Shown here in pieces: positions 8,194 to 15,266 of a stretch of DNA of 32,552 bases. The DNA comes from Gemmatimonadaceae bacterium. GTDB taxonomy: Bacteria > Gemmatimonadota > Gemmatimonadetes > Gemmatimonadales > Gemmatimonadaceae. How positions within the stretch are numbered: the first letter of the stretch is position 1; the number at the start of each line of letters is the position of its first letter. The stretch covers positions 1 to 32,552 of the forward strand of contig JACCRF010000153.1 in assembly GCA_013813715.1 (NCBI GenBank), given 5' to 3'. The notes under the pieces were generated by a model. The model was not told the DNA's origin. It ran no database searches and saw nothing but the letters and a program-made list of their open reading frames with translations. The translations under genes and the position numbers were made by a program.

Positions 8194-8802
8194 ATGACAC
8201 CATTGACCGCGCCGCCACCGATATCGAGCCTTCCGGATCCCGAAATCGTCGCCCTCGCGCGAAAGGGGTCGGAGAGTGCGTACCGCGAGCTGGTCGCGCG
8301 TTACGAGCGTCCCGTGTTCTCTCTTGTATTTCGCATGGTCCGTGATCGCGAGACCGCGGAAGATCTCTCGCAGGAGACCTTCATTAAGGTCCTCAACAAC
8401 CTCGACCGGTACAGCCCCGAATTCAAGTTCTCGAGCTGGCTGTTCAAGATCGCGAATAATCTCACCATCGATCATCTCCGCCGCCGGCGCGTGGATACGG
8501 TGAGCATCGAGGGCGCCCCCGATGCGGTTACATCGGAGAGCGCCAAGGCGACCTCGATCGCCGTCGTTTCCGGAAACGAATCGCCGCTCGAGGAGCTCGA
8601 GTCGCGCGAGCTGGGGACAGCGATCGAGGGCGCGATAGCCCGCCTCCGGCCCGAGTACAGGGCCTGCATCCTGCTCAGACACGTCGAGGACCGGTCTTAC
8701 GAGGAAATCGCCGAGATCGTCAAGCTGCCGCTCGGCACCGTCAAGACGTACATCCACCGGGCACGCCATGAGCTCAGGGCCGCTTTGGAGGACGTCCGGT
8801 GA
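8194..8802 (+). CDS. ECF-type RNA polymerase sigma factor (sigma-70 family, RpoE-like)
   Basis: This 202-residue protein directs RNA polymerase to a regulon of stress or envelope promoters. Region 2 covers roughly residues 28-98, with the core-binding DRETAEDLSQETFIKV and the -10-recognition segment FSSWLFKIANNLTIDHLRRR. Region 4 covers about 143-196, with the helix-turn-helix SYEEIAEIVKLPLGTVKTYI. I chose the ATG at 8194; an in-frame TTG at 8182 would add four residues. No clear ribosome binding site is visible. The next gene downstream encodes a membrane protein that may act as its regulator. Confidence 0.93.
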   Translation: MTPLTAPPPISSLPDPEIVALARKGSESAYRELVARYERPVFSLVFRMVRDRETAEDLSQETFIKVLNNLDRYSPEFKFSSWLFKIANNLTIDHLRRRRVDTVSIEGAPDAVTSESAKATSIAVVSGNESPLEELESRELGTAIEGAIARLRPEYRACILLRHVEDRSYEEIAEIVKLPLGTVKTYIHRARHELRAALEDVR

Positions 8803-8911
8803 CCGCCTTGAAACGCTGCCCCTCCGACCTCTGCGCCCCTGCTCAATTCTGCGTCTGGCATTTCTTGAAACCCGGCCTTTGGAGTCCCCGTAGTCCCACT
8901 GTGAGGACATT

Positions 8912-9466
8912 TTGAAAGACGACACCACACCCGAAGAATTCGAACCGATCGCGGCGGCCATGAAGCGGCTGCCGTATTTCGAGCCGTCTCCGCATTTCGC
9001 TGATCGGGTCATGGCGCGGGTCCATATCGCGCCGGGTGCGCAGATGCCGGTGATTGCGAAGGTGGCCCCGGCCTCATATCCCGCTCGCCGTCCGATCGTG
9101 GTACCCGAACGGGCCCAACCCGCTGCACCTCCGGCCCATTACTTCCCTCGCTCAATCCCCGCACGAATCGCAGCCGTCGCCCTCCTTGGCACGCTGAGCG
9201 TGGCGATGTCGCTCGTTGCCCTGATCTCGATGTTCCAGGTTGACCTGCTCGTCTTCGTTGCGCGCGTCTTCGGCGAGAACGCTATCGGCTTCCTCGCCGC
9301 CCTCGGAGCAGACGCTGCCGCAACGGCGACGACGACTGCCACCGGGTCGGTAGCCGCGGCAGGAACGATTACCGGAGCGGCAGTCATCGGCTCGTTCGCC
9401 CTCGGAGCCATTGCCGCTACCGCGGGACTGCGCGCGGCAGCTTCCGCAAGCCGCAGGGCGGCCTGA
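8912..9466 (+). CDS. Membrane protein, possible anti-sigma-like regulator
   Basis: This 184-residue protein is unrecognised at family level. It starts at a TTG with a GAGG ribosome binding site about six bases upstream. Residues 1-80 look cytosolic and include a FADRVMARV stretch of the sort seen at the end of short anti-sigma domains. Hydrophobic segments follow at about 83-108, 111-134 and 146-172, the last two very rich in Ala, Gly and Thr. It lies directly after an ECF sigma gene and overlaps the next gene by one base (TGATG). Location and topology make a sigma-regulator role plausible, but I see no zinc-binding HxxxCxxC motif. Confidence 0.6.
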   Translation: MKDDTTPEEFEPIAAAMKRLPYFEPSPHFADRVMARVHIAPGAQMPVIAKVAPASYPARRPIVVPERAQPAAPPAHYFPRSIPARIAAVALLGTLSVAMSLVALISMFQVDLLVFVARVFGENAIGFLAALGADAAATATTTATGSVAAAGTITGAAVIGSFALGAIAATAGLRAAASASRRAA

Positions 9467-10404
9467 TGATCCGACGTCTCCTCTGTGCCTCTGCGTCTCG
9501 GCAGCTTTCCTTATGGCTGCTCGTGGTCACTGCGGTGTTCGTCCCAAGCACGGTTCGCGCCCAGGACGGTCGGGTCGTTCGCCCAAACGTCACGACATCC
9601 GGCTCAGTGGTGGCTCTCAACGGCAATCTTGACGTTTATGGAACCGTTCGCGGCAACGCGACCGCGCTGAAGGGTGATGTTATCGTGCATCGGGGCGGGC
9701 GCGTGCAGGGCGATGCGATCTCGATTGCGGGACGCGTCCGAAACGAGGGCGGCGTCGTAGACGGGCGGATGAAGACGTACGGACGGCATGTGAAACACAT
9801 CCGCCGAACCCCGGCCCGCGTAATCCGTCACGATACCGGCCGCACCGTGGGACTAGCGCTCGGCTGGCTGCTGATGGTGTCGCTCATCGGCTTCGCGCTG
9901 CTGGCGTTCGGCCCCGAGAAGCTCAGTATCGTCGTCAACACGATGCAGGGCGGCATCGGCAAATCGCTCGGCAGCGGGCTCATCGGCCAGATCGCGATCG
10001 TTCCAGGAGCCGTCGCGGTCGTTGCACTGCTCGCGGCGAGTCTCGTCGGCATCCTCCTCATTCCGCTCGGCTTGATTGCCTTCATGTTTCTCGTTGCGGG
10101 GGTCGCGATGTTCGGCTTCGTGGCTGTCGCGACGATGACCGGCGCGGCGATCGGTGGTGGTAAAAACCGCGACGATACCCCGAATGGCGCAATGCTTCGC
10201 GCGTTTGTGACGGGGACCGGCGTCTTCCTTGGTCTGTGGGTCGTTACCGCCCTGCTCAGCGGCATTCCGCTGATTGGCGCAATAGTTCGCTCATTCGCTT
10301 CGGCGGTGACGTTCATCGCTGTTACGACCGGCTTCGGCGCGGTTCTGCTGTCCTACTGGCGGGGCGAGTTCAAGGCTGCGCGGCCGAAAGGGTCTGAAGT
10401 TTGA
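9466..10404 (+). CDS. Exported membrane protein with bactofilin-like repeat region
   Basis: The protein has 312 residues with a signal peptide (cleavage probably after VRA, residue 32). Residues 45-100 form short beta-type repeats (SGSVVALNGNLDVYGTVRGN and on), like the right-handed beta-helix of bactofilins and polymer-forming proteins. About four to five hydrophobic helices lie between 127 and 295. This gives an extracytoplasmic beta-helix tethered to a polytopic membrane domain. It overlaps the preceding gene by one base and so belongs to the sigma-factor operon. Its function is unknown. The first codons contain a repeat-like DNA segment. Confidence 0.7.
   Translation: MIRRLLCASASRQLSLWLLVVTAVFVPSTVRAQDGRVVRPNVTTSGSVVALNGNLDVYGTVRGNATALKGDVIVHRGGRVQGDAISIAGRVRNEGGVVDGRMKTYGRHVKHIRRTPARVIRHDTGRTVGLALGWLLMVSLIGFALLAFGPEKLSIVVNTMQGGIGKSLGSGLIGQIAIVPGAVAVVALLAASLVGILLIPLGLIAFMFLVAGVAMFGFVAVATMTGAAIGGGKNRDDTPNGAMLRAFVTGTGVFLGLWVVTALLSGIPLIGAIVRSFASAVTFIAVTTGFGAVLLSYWRGEFKAARPKGSEV
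9471..9505. repeat. Dispersed-repeat-like segment within signal-peptide codons
   Basis: The stretch includes CCTCTGTGCCTCTGCGTCTC. Its other-frame translations (PLCLCVSA on one strand, CRDAEAQRRR on the other) are the familiar signature of a short repeat found between genes in many bacterial genomes. Here it lies inside coding sequence. A weaker similar stretch (CCTCTGCGCCCCTGCTC) lies near 8830 between genes. Confidence 0.45.
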
Positions 10405-10443
10405 GCCACGGATGCGCAGATGGGCATCTGTGGTTCAGGTTTT
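10403..10443 (+). terminator. Intrinsic terminator between convergent genes
   Basis: A 13-bp stem (10403-10415 with 10424-10436), with two G-U wobbles and an 8-base loop, is followed by AGGTTTT. The U-run suits transcripts from the plus-strand gene ending at 10404. The stem overlaps the end of the mrp coding region on the other strand. Confidence 0.5.
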
Positions 10444-11589
10444 AGCGTATGCAGCGGAAAGCGTCCCGGCCGTACGGATAAGAGCCACCGACGCCGCCGA
10501 TCCCGGCTCGCCTACCACGATCGGTATTCCCGAGTCTCCACCCTCCAGCACCTGGGGATAGAGGGGAATCTGGCCGAGCAGCGGAACGCCGAGTTCGGTC
10601 GCGAGCGCCTCGCCTCCGCCCGAACCGAAGATTCGCGACTGCTTTCCACAGTCCGGGCACTCTAGCCAGCTCATGTTCTCGATTACGCCGATCACCGGGA
10701 CGTCGACACGCTGGAACATCTTCGCGCCGCGGAGCGCGTCGCCCGCCGCGACCTTCTGCGGAGTCGTGACGATCACGGCCCCGGAAACGAAAGTCGCCTG
10801 CACCAGTGAGAGTTGTGCGTCGCCGGTTCCCGGTGGCAGGTCTACGAGCAGAAAATCGAGCTGGCCCCACGCGACGTCGCGAAGAAACTGGTTGATCACC
10901 TTCATTATTATCGGTCCGCGCCAGATCGCCGGCTGATCGCGCTCGATGAGGAATCCGATGCTGACCAGCTTGATGCCGTGCGCCTCGAGCGGAATGATCT
11001 TGCCGCCCGGGTCGACCTGGAGCGGAGAGTTGACGCCCATCATCCGCGGGATGTTCGGACCGTAGATGTCGGCGTCCAGCAGGCCGACACGTGAGCCCTG
11101 CTTCGCGAGTGCAACCGCAAGATTCGTCGCCACGGTGGATTTCCCGACGCCGCCTTTTCCGCTCGAGATGGCGATCACCGTTCCGAGGTTCGGGTAGGTG
11201 ACCGGCGTCTGGGCGGGTACTGGTGCTCGCTGGGATTGAGGCTCCTGTCCCATCACTGGCAGCGCCCTTGGCTTGTTCCCGCTGCGCGGCTTGGGGAGCG
11301 CATCGTTGGTCGGCGCGGCCGAGACACCCGCTTCGGCTCCTCCCTGCGCTGCGTCCTTGACGTCCACGCGCACTTCCGTCACCCCCGAGAGCTGCTCGAC
11401 CGCCTGCCGCGCGTCACGGACGATTGTGGCGTCGTCGGCAGCGGAAACGAAAATACTGAAGCGGACTTTTCCATCAACGGTGGTAGCGATGTCACGCACC
11501 ATTTCGGCCTCGAGGATGTTGAGCCCGAGGCGGTTGTTGCGGATTCTCGCCAGTGCGGCGTCGATGCGGATCGGGAGACTATCGGTCAT
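10435..11589 (-). CDS. mrp: Mrp/ApbC-family iron-sulfur cluster carrier ATPase
   Basis: This 384-residue cytosolic P-loop ATPase binds and delivers Fe-S clusters to apo-proteins. Residues 8-78 form the N-terminal MIP18/DUF59 domain. An Ala/Pro-rich linker follows, then the NTPase domain with a deviant Walker A (GKGGVGKST, from residue 144), DADIYGPNIPRMMG, LPPGTGDAQLS and the cluster-binding CPDC (311-314). The full-length two-domain layout matches bacterial Mrp. The ATG at 11589 is used. A NifU-like protein encoded nearby at 12160-12381 supports an Fe-S assembly role. Confidence 0.94.
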   Translation of the reverse strand: MTDSLPIRIDAALARIRNNRLGLNILEAEMVRDIATTVDGKVRFSIFVSAADDATIVRDARQAVEQLSGVTEVRVDVKDAAQGGAEAGVSAAPTNDALPKPRSGNKPRALPVMGQEPQSQRAPVPAQTPVTYPNLGTVIAISSGKGGVGKSTVATNLAVALAKQGSRVGLLDADIYGPNIPRMMGVNSPLQVDPGGKIIPLEAHGIKLVSIGFLIERDQPAIWRGPIIMKVINQFLRDVAWGQLDFLLVDLPPGTGDAQLSLVQATFVSGAVIVTTPQKVAAGDALRGAKMFQRVDVPVIGVIENMSWLECPDCGKQSRIFGSGGGEALATELGVPLLGQIPLYPQVLEGGDSGIPIVVGEPGSAASVALIRTAGTLSAAYAKT

Positions 11590-11785
11590 TCGTCGGTTGG
11601 TAATGGACCAGACCTGAGCCAGCGAAAGTTAATGGTTCGTCCTCTTCCCATTGCGGCGCTCATTGAGGACTGCTATGCGTTATCGCGTCCCACTCCAGGT
11701 TTCTGTATGCGGGGCCTCGTGTCCCGGCCAGAGTGACGCCTTATCCTGTTCGTCCGCTGATCCACCCCACATGGAGGAGTCTTAG

Positions 11786-12121
11786 ATGAGAGCCCTTCGA
11801 TCCACCGTCGCCCTGGCGTGCACCGTGGCCGTCATGGCGTGCCAGACAGCATCCGCCGTTAGCGTCGGCCGTGCTGGATCCCCGGCTGAACTCGCATTGC
11901 GCGCGAACTCAGATTCGCACGACGCATCATTCATGACCGCTGGCAACACCGCGGGCATCGTCAGGCCTTCACAGGCGGTCGCTGTGCGGGAGATCAATCG
12001 TCGCAACACAGCCAGTGCCGCCGCGACGAGCGGGCGGAAAACGCTGCTGGTCGTTGCGGTAATCGCCGCCGTGATCGTCGTGGCGGTTCTCGTCGCCGAC
12101 GGCGACGGCTCAGGCTACTAA
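11786..12121 (+). CDS. Small membrane or lipoprotein-like protein, unknown function
   Basis: This 111-residue protein starts at an ATG with a clear GGAGGAG ribosome binding site. The N-terminus (MRALRSTVALACTVAVMACQ) resembles a signal peptide, possibly with a lipobox ending at C19. A second hydrophobic helix spans about 86-104 before a short acidic tail. The middle is polar and unremarkable. I do not recognise a family. A 196-base gap separates it from mrp upstream, with no other gene visible there. Confidence 0.6.
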   Translation: MRALRSTVALACTVAVMACQTASAVSVGRAGSPAELALRANSDSHDASFMTAGNTAGIVRPSQAVAVREINRRNTASAAATSGRKTLLVVAVIAAVIVVAVLVADGDGSGY

Positions 12122-12159
12122 CTGTCTCACCTTGTTCCTGTCACTAGATCCTGAACGAG

Positions 12160-12381
12160 TCAGTCCGATATAACAACCTGGCGCACTTCGGGCACACGCT
12201 GCCTGACGTGCGCCTCGAGGGCTGTCGCGAACATCGCCGGAGATCCGGCGCAATCGGGACAGGTTCCGTCCATGCGGACAGTAAGCCGTCCCGACGCGGG
12301 CACAAACTCGGCCAGCTCCAGCCGGCAATGATCGATCCGAAGCAACGGAGTTGCGTCAGCAAGGACCGCCGCGATGCTCAT
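12160..12381 (-). CDS. NifU-like C-terminal domain protein (Fe-S scaffold)
   Basis: This short protein (73 residues from the ATG at 12381) matches the NifU C-terminal domain. It has a beta-strand lead-in (GRLTVRMDGT), the cluster-binding CPDC (C41, C44) and a helix ending in VPEVRQVVISD. Such proteins assemble or carry [4Fe-4S] clusters. In-frame starts further upstream (ATG 12429, TTG 12438) would add a basic stretch without conserved features. It is close to mrp, another Fe-S carrier, and on the same strand, but separated by a gene on the opposite strand. Confidence 0.75.
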   Translation of the reverse strand: MSIAAVLADATPLLRIDHCRLELAEFVPASGRLTVRMDGTCPDCAGSPAMFATALEAHVRQRVPEVRQVVISD

Positions 12382-12466
12382 CTCGACAGCGGTGACGGAA
12401 CGGCCTGAGCGGCGTCGCAAACCCTTCATGCATCGCAAGATAGAATACGCTCGCGGGGTTCGCCAC

Positions 12467-12496
12467 GGCGGACACGGGATACCGTGTAGGCCCGCC
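12467..12496. promoter_or_regulatory. Hairpin upstream of the pyrimidine catabolic island
   Basis: ACACGG and CCGTGT form a perfect stem around a GATA loop (12472-12487), framed by GGCG and CGCC arms. It lies about 70 bases before the first gene of the catabolic island, in a 185-base gap. It could be an operator or an RNA hairpin; no regulator gene is nearby. Confidence 0.3.
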
Positions 12497-12566
12497 GGGG
12501 AGATTCCCTTGCTCGCCCGTGGTTTCCATGCCAGTTTGCACTCAGTTCCACCCTCTGTAGGAGTGC

Positions 12567-14021
12567 ATGAAATACCCTGAAGTCCGGAACTACCTCGCCG
12601 GCGATTTCGTTGCCGGCGATCACCGGTACCTGGACGTTTCCAATCCGGCCGATGGGTCGGTTATATCGCGAGTTCCGCTCTCATCACGCGACGACGTGGA
12701 CCGCGCGGTGGCGGTCGCCAGGAAAGCGTTCCCCGCCTGGTCCGCGCTGCCGATCAAGGAGAGGGTGCAGGTGTTCTATCGCTACCGCGCGCTCCTCGAA
12801 GAGAATATCGAAGAGCTGACCGCCCTCGTTACCGAAGAAAACGGCAAGGTCTACGCGGAGGCGAAAGCGGAGATCCTCAAGTCCATGGAGCTGACGGAGT
12901 TCGCTTGCTCCCTGCCGCAGATCACCGCCGGCGAAGTACTCGAGGTGAGCCGCGGAGTCGAGTGCCGAATCGAGCGCTTTCCCCTCGGCGTCGTCGCGTC
13001 GATTGCACCATTCAACTTTCCGAACATGGTTCCCAACTGGACCATTCCCAACGCCATTGCGCTCGGCAACTGCCTGATCCTCAAGCCGTCCGAGCTGGTT
13101 CCGATGAGCGCGAACCGCATTGCCGAGCTGCTTGCGGAGGCAGGGCTTCCTGAGGGCGTGTTCCAGGTAGTCCACGGCGGCAGGGACGTCGTCGAGGCGA
13201 TCTGCGACCACTCGGGGATCGAGGCGATCAGCTTCGTCGGCTCGACCAAGATCGCGAAGCTGGTGTACCGCCGCGGTTCCGCCAACCTGAAGCGCGTCCT
13301 CGCGCTGGGTGGCGCAAAAAACCACCTCATCGTCATGCCGGACGCCGATCCCGAGATGACCTCATCGAATGTGGTTGCGTCGATGTCGGGATGCGCGGGG
13401 CAACGGTGCATGGCGGCGTCGGTGATGGTCGCCGTCTCGAACACCGATCATATCATTCAGCGGATGATCGATCACGCAAAGACCGTCGTGCCCGGGGAAA
13501 ACCTCGGCCCGGTGATTTCCGCCGAAGCGAAGAAGAGGATCGAGCGCTACATCACGGAGGCAGAGGAAGCCGGCGCGAAAGTGCTCGTGGATGGCCGGAA
13601 CACGGTCGTTCCTGGCAAGGAGCGCGGGTTCTACATCGGGCCGACGATCATCGATCATGTCACTCCCGATATGCGCATCGCGCAGGAAGAGGTATTCGGG
13701 CCGGTGATCGTCATCATTCGCACCAGCGATCTTGATCAGGCGCTCGCCGTCGAGAACGCATCGCCGTATGGCAACGCGGCTTCGGTATTCACCGAGAGCG
13801 GCGCCACCGCGCGCTACGTAATGGAACGGGCGAGCGCGGGAATGGTCGGCGTCAACGTGGGAGTACCCGTGCCGCGTGAGCCATTCTCCTTCGGTGGATG
13901 GAACGAGTCGAGGTTCGGCGTTGGCGATATTACCGGCCGCGGCTCGATTGAGTTCTGGACACGCTCCAAGAAGATGACGACGAAATGGAACAGCGAGCAC
14001 GGCGTAAACTGGATGTCATGA
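12567..14021 (+). CDS. mmsA: CoA-acylating (methyl)malonate-semialdehyde dehydrogenase
   Basis: This 484-residue cytosolic aldehyde dehydrogenase converts malonate semialdehyde or methylmalonate semialdehyde, with NAD and CoA, to acetyl-CoA or propionyl-CoA plus CO2. The catalytic cysteine is C281 in GCAGQRCMAAS, and the oxyanion-hole N150 lies in PFNFPN. The usual general-base Glu of ALDHs is absent (LALGGAKNH), which is characteristic of the CoA-acylating MMSDH branch. A ribosome binding site (TAGGAG) precedes the ATG. It is the first gene of the pyrimidine island and would complete the pathway from beta-alanine or beta-aminoisobutyrate. Valine or inositol catabolism are alternative roles for the family. 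Confidence 0.93.
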   Translation: MKYPEVRNYLAGDFVAGDHRYLDVSNPADGSVISRVPLSSRDDVDRAVAVARKAFPAWSALPIKERVQVFYRYRALLEENIEELTALVTEENGKVYAEAKAEILKSMELTEFACSLPQITAGEVLEVSRGVECRIERFPLGVVASIAPFNFPNMVPNWTIPNAIALGNCLILKPSELVPMSANRIAELLAEAGLPEGVFQVVHGGRDVVEAICDHSGIEAISFVGSTKIAKLVYRRGSANLKRVLALGGAKNHLIVMPDADPEMTSSNVVASMSGCAGQRCMAASVMVAVSNTDHIIQRMIDHAKTVVPGENLGPVISAEAKKRIERYITEAEEAGAKVLVDGRNTVVPGKERGFYIGPTIIDHVTPDMRIAQEEVFGPVIVIIRTSDLDQALAVENASPYGNAASVFTESGATARYVMERASAGMVGVNVGVPVPREPFSFGGWNESRFGVGDITGRGSIEFWTRSKKMTTKWNSEHGVNWMS

Positions 14022-14038
14022 CCGGCGCCTCAAGGCCG

Positions 14039-14115
14039 CGTGACTGGTGACTGGTGACGGGCAACGGGCCACGGGTGACGGATAACGAGTACCGGGTACC
14101 GGGTAACGGGTACCG
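14039..14115. repeat. Degenerate 7-bp tandem repeat, 11 units
   Basis: Eleven consecutive heptamers fit a GGTACCG/GGTAACG/GGTGACG pattern, running in perfect 7-base register from 14039 to 14115 between mmsA and preA. The units nearest preA are closest to GGTACCG. The array ends seven bases before the GGAGG of the preA ribosome binding site. A shorter version occurs at 27094-27121. Confidence 0.85.
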
Positions 14116-14129
14116 GAAATGGAGGTAGC

Positions 14130-15266
14130 ATGGCTGTAGACACCTCGGTCGAGTTCACGGGAATCCACTTCGAGAATCCCTTCCTGCTTTCGTCGGCCCC
14201 TCCGACCGAGTCGGAGAGCAACATCATGCGGGCGTTTGATGCGGGTTGGGGAGGGGTCGTGAGCAAGACGATCGGACTGCATCCCGTGGTAAACGTCTAC
14301 GGTGCGAAGGCGAAATTCATGCGCACGTCGGCCGACAATGCGCAGGTATCGATGAAGAAGCGCGACAACGCCGCGCTGCATTCCTCGTGGAACTGGGAGC
14401 TCATCTCCGACAAGCCGATCGACTGGTGGGAGCCGCGCATTCGCCGCATCAAGGAGGCGCACCCCGGGAAGGTGCTGATTGCGTCGATAATGGCGGGTTC
14501 CGGCAATGACAAGGAGCTCGGTAACTGGCAGCTTCTCGCAAAAGCCTGTCAGGAAGCCGGCGCGGACGGCCTCGAGCTCAACTTCTCATGTCCGCATATG
14601 GACCGTAAGGACATGGGTTCCAACATCGGGAAGGACAAGGTGCTCTGCTCAACGGTGACAGAAGCCGTGAAGGAGGTCGCCAATGTCCCGGTGTGGTGCA
14701 AGCTGACTCCGGCCACGGCGAACATCGTCGAGGAGGCGGGCGCGTGCTTTATCGGAGGCGCGGACGCGATTGTCTCATCGAACACGTTCCCGTCGCTGCC
14801 ACTGATCGACGCCGAAACGCTGGAGTTCGAGATCAACGTTGATGGCTACGTCTCGAGCGGCGGATTGGGGGGGCCCGCGATTCTGCCGATGGCGCTGGCC
14901 AAGATGGCGCAGCTCACGCAGGCATTCCCCGACAAGAGCTTTTCCGGAATCGGGGGGATCTCGGACATGTCGCAGGCGGTGAGCTATTTCGCCCTCGGGT
15001 GCGGAACGGCTCAGGTGTGTACGGCGGCGATGCTCGATCACGCCATCGGGCCCAACGTCATCAAGCGCCTCAATGAGCAGTACGCGGCTTTCCTGGAGAA
15101 GCACGGCTTCAAGTCGCTCGAGGATTTCCGCGGCGCGCGCCGCGATCGCGTCGTGCTCCAGTCGCAGATCCGCCGTCCGAGCACCTCCGACTATGCGGGC
15201 GGTTATGAGCCCGTCGAGGGTTATGCGGCACCGGCCGCGCACGAAGCGGCCCCGGTGACGCAGTAG
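14130..15266 (+). CDS. preA: PreA-like dihydropyrimidine dehydrogenase FMN domain, lacking the ferredoxin domain
   Basis: This 378-residue protein belongs to the PreA / dihydropyrimidine dehydrogenase TIM-barrel family, which reduces uracil or thymine using FMN. Family features are GWGGVVSKTIG (39-49), KVLIASIM (114-121), LELNFSCPHM (148-157), CKLTPATANI and the FMN phosphate-binding GIGGIS and GCGTAQVCTAAM stretches. The usual PreA carries two [4Fe-4S] clusters in a C-terminal ferredoxin domain that accept electrons from PreT. Here the last ~70 residues contain no CxxCxxC motif and end in an Ala/Pro-rich tail, so that domain is absent. A good GGAGG site precedes the ATG, and the next gene starts directly after its stop. 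No preT lies in the window. The substrate is inferred from context; a related dihydroorotate-type activity is an alternative. Confidence 0.88.
   Translation: MAVDTSVEFTGIHFENPFLLSSAPPTESESNIMRAFDAGWGGVVSKTIGLHPVVNVYGAKAKFMRTSADNAQVSMKKRDNAALHSSWNWELISDKPIDWWEPRIRRIKEAHPGKVLIASIMAGSGNDKELGNWQLLAKACQEAGADGLELNFSCPHMDRKDMGSNIGKDKVLCSTVTEAVKEVANVPVWCKLTPATANIVEEAGACFIGGADAIVSSNTFPSLPLIDAETLEFEINVDGYVSSGGLGGPAILPMALAKMAQLTQAFPDKSFSGIGGISDMSQAVSYFALGCGTAQVCTAAMLDHAIGPNVIKRLNEQYAAFLEKHGFKSLEDFRGARRDRVVLQSQIRRPSTSDYAGGYEPVEGYAAPAAHEAAPVTQ

Noticed and set aside
12567-14021. Inactivated aldehyde dehydrogenase because the general-base glutamate is missing
   Set aside because: CoA-acylating methylmalonate-semialdehyde dehydrogenases normally lack that glutamate; the catalytic cysteine is intact.
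14039-14115. CRISPR array
   Set aside because: The units are 7 bases with no spacers, so it is a simple tandem repeat.
14150-14640. Loss of the active-site cysteine of mammalian dihydropyrimidine dehydrogenase in the PreA homologue
   Set aside because: The loop reads MGSNIGKD rather than MGLACGQD, but as I recall E. coli PreA has a similar cysteine-free loop (MGSDVGQS), so this is not evidence of inactivation.
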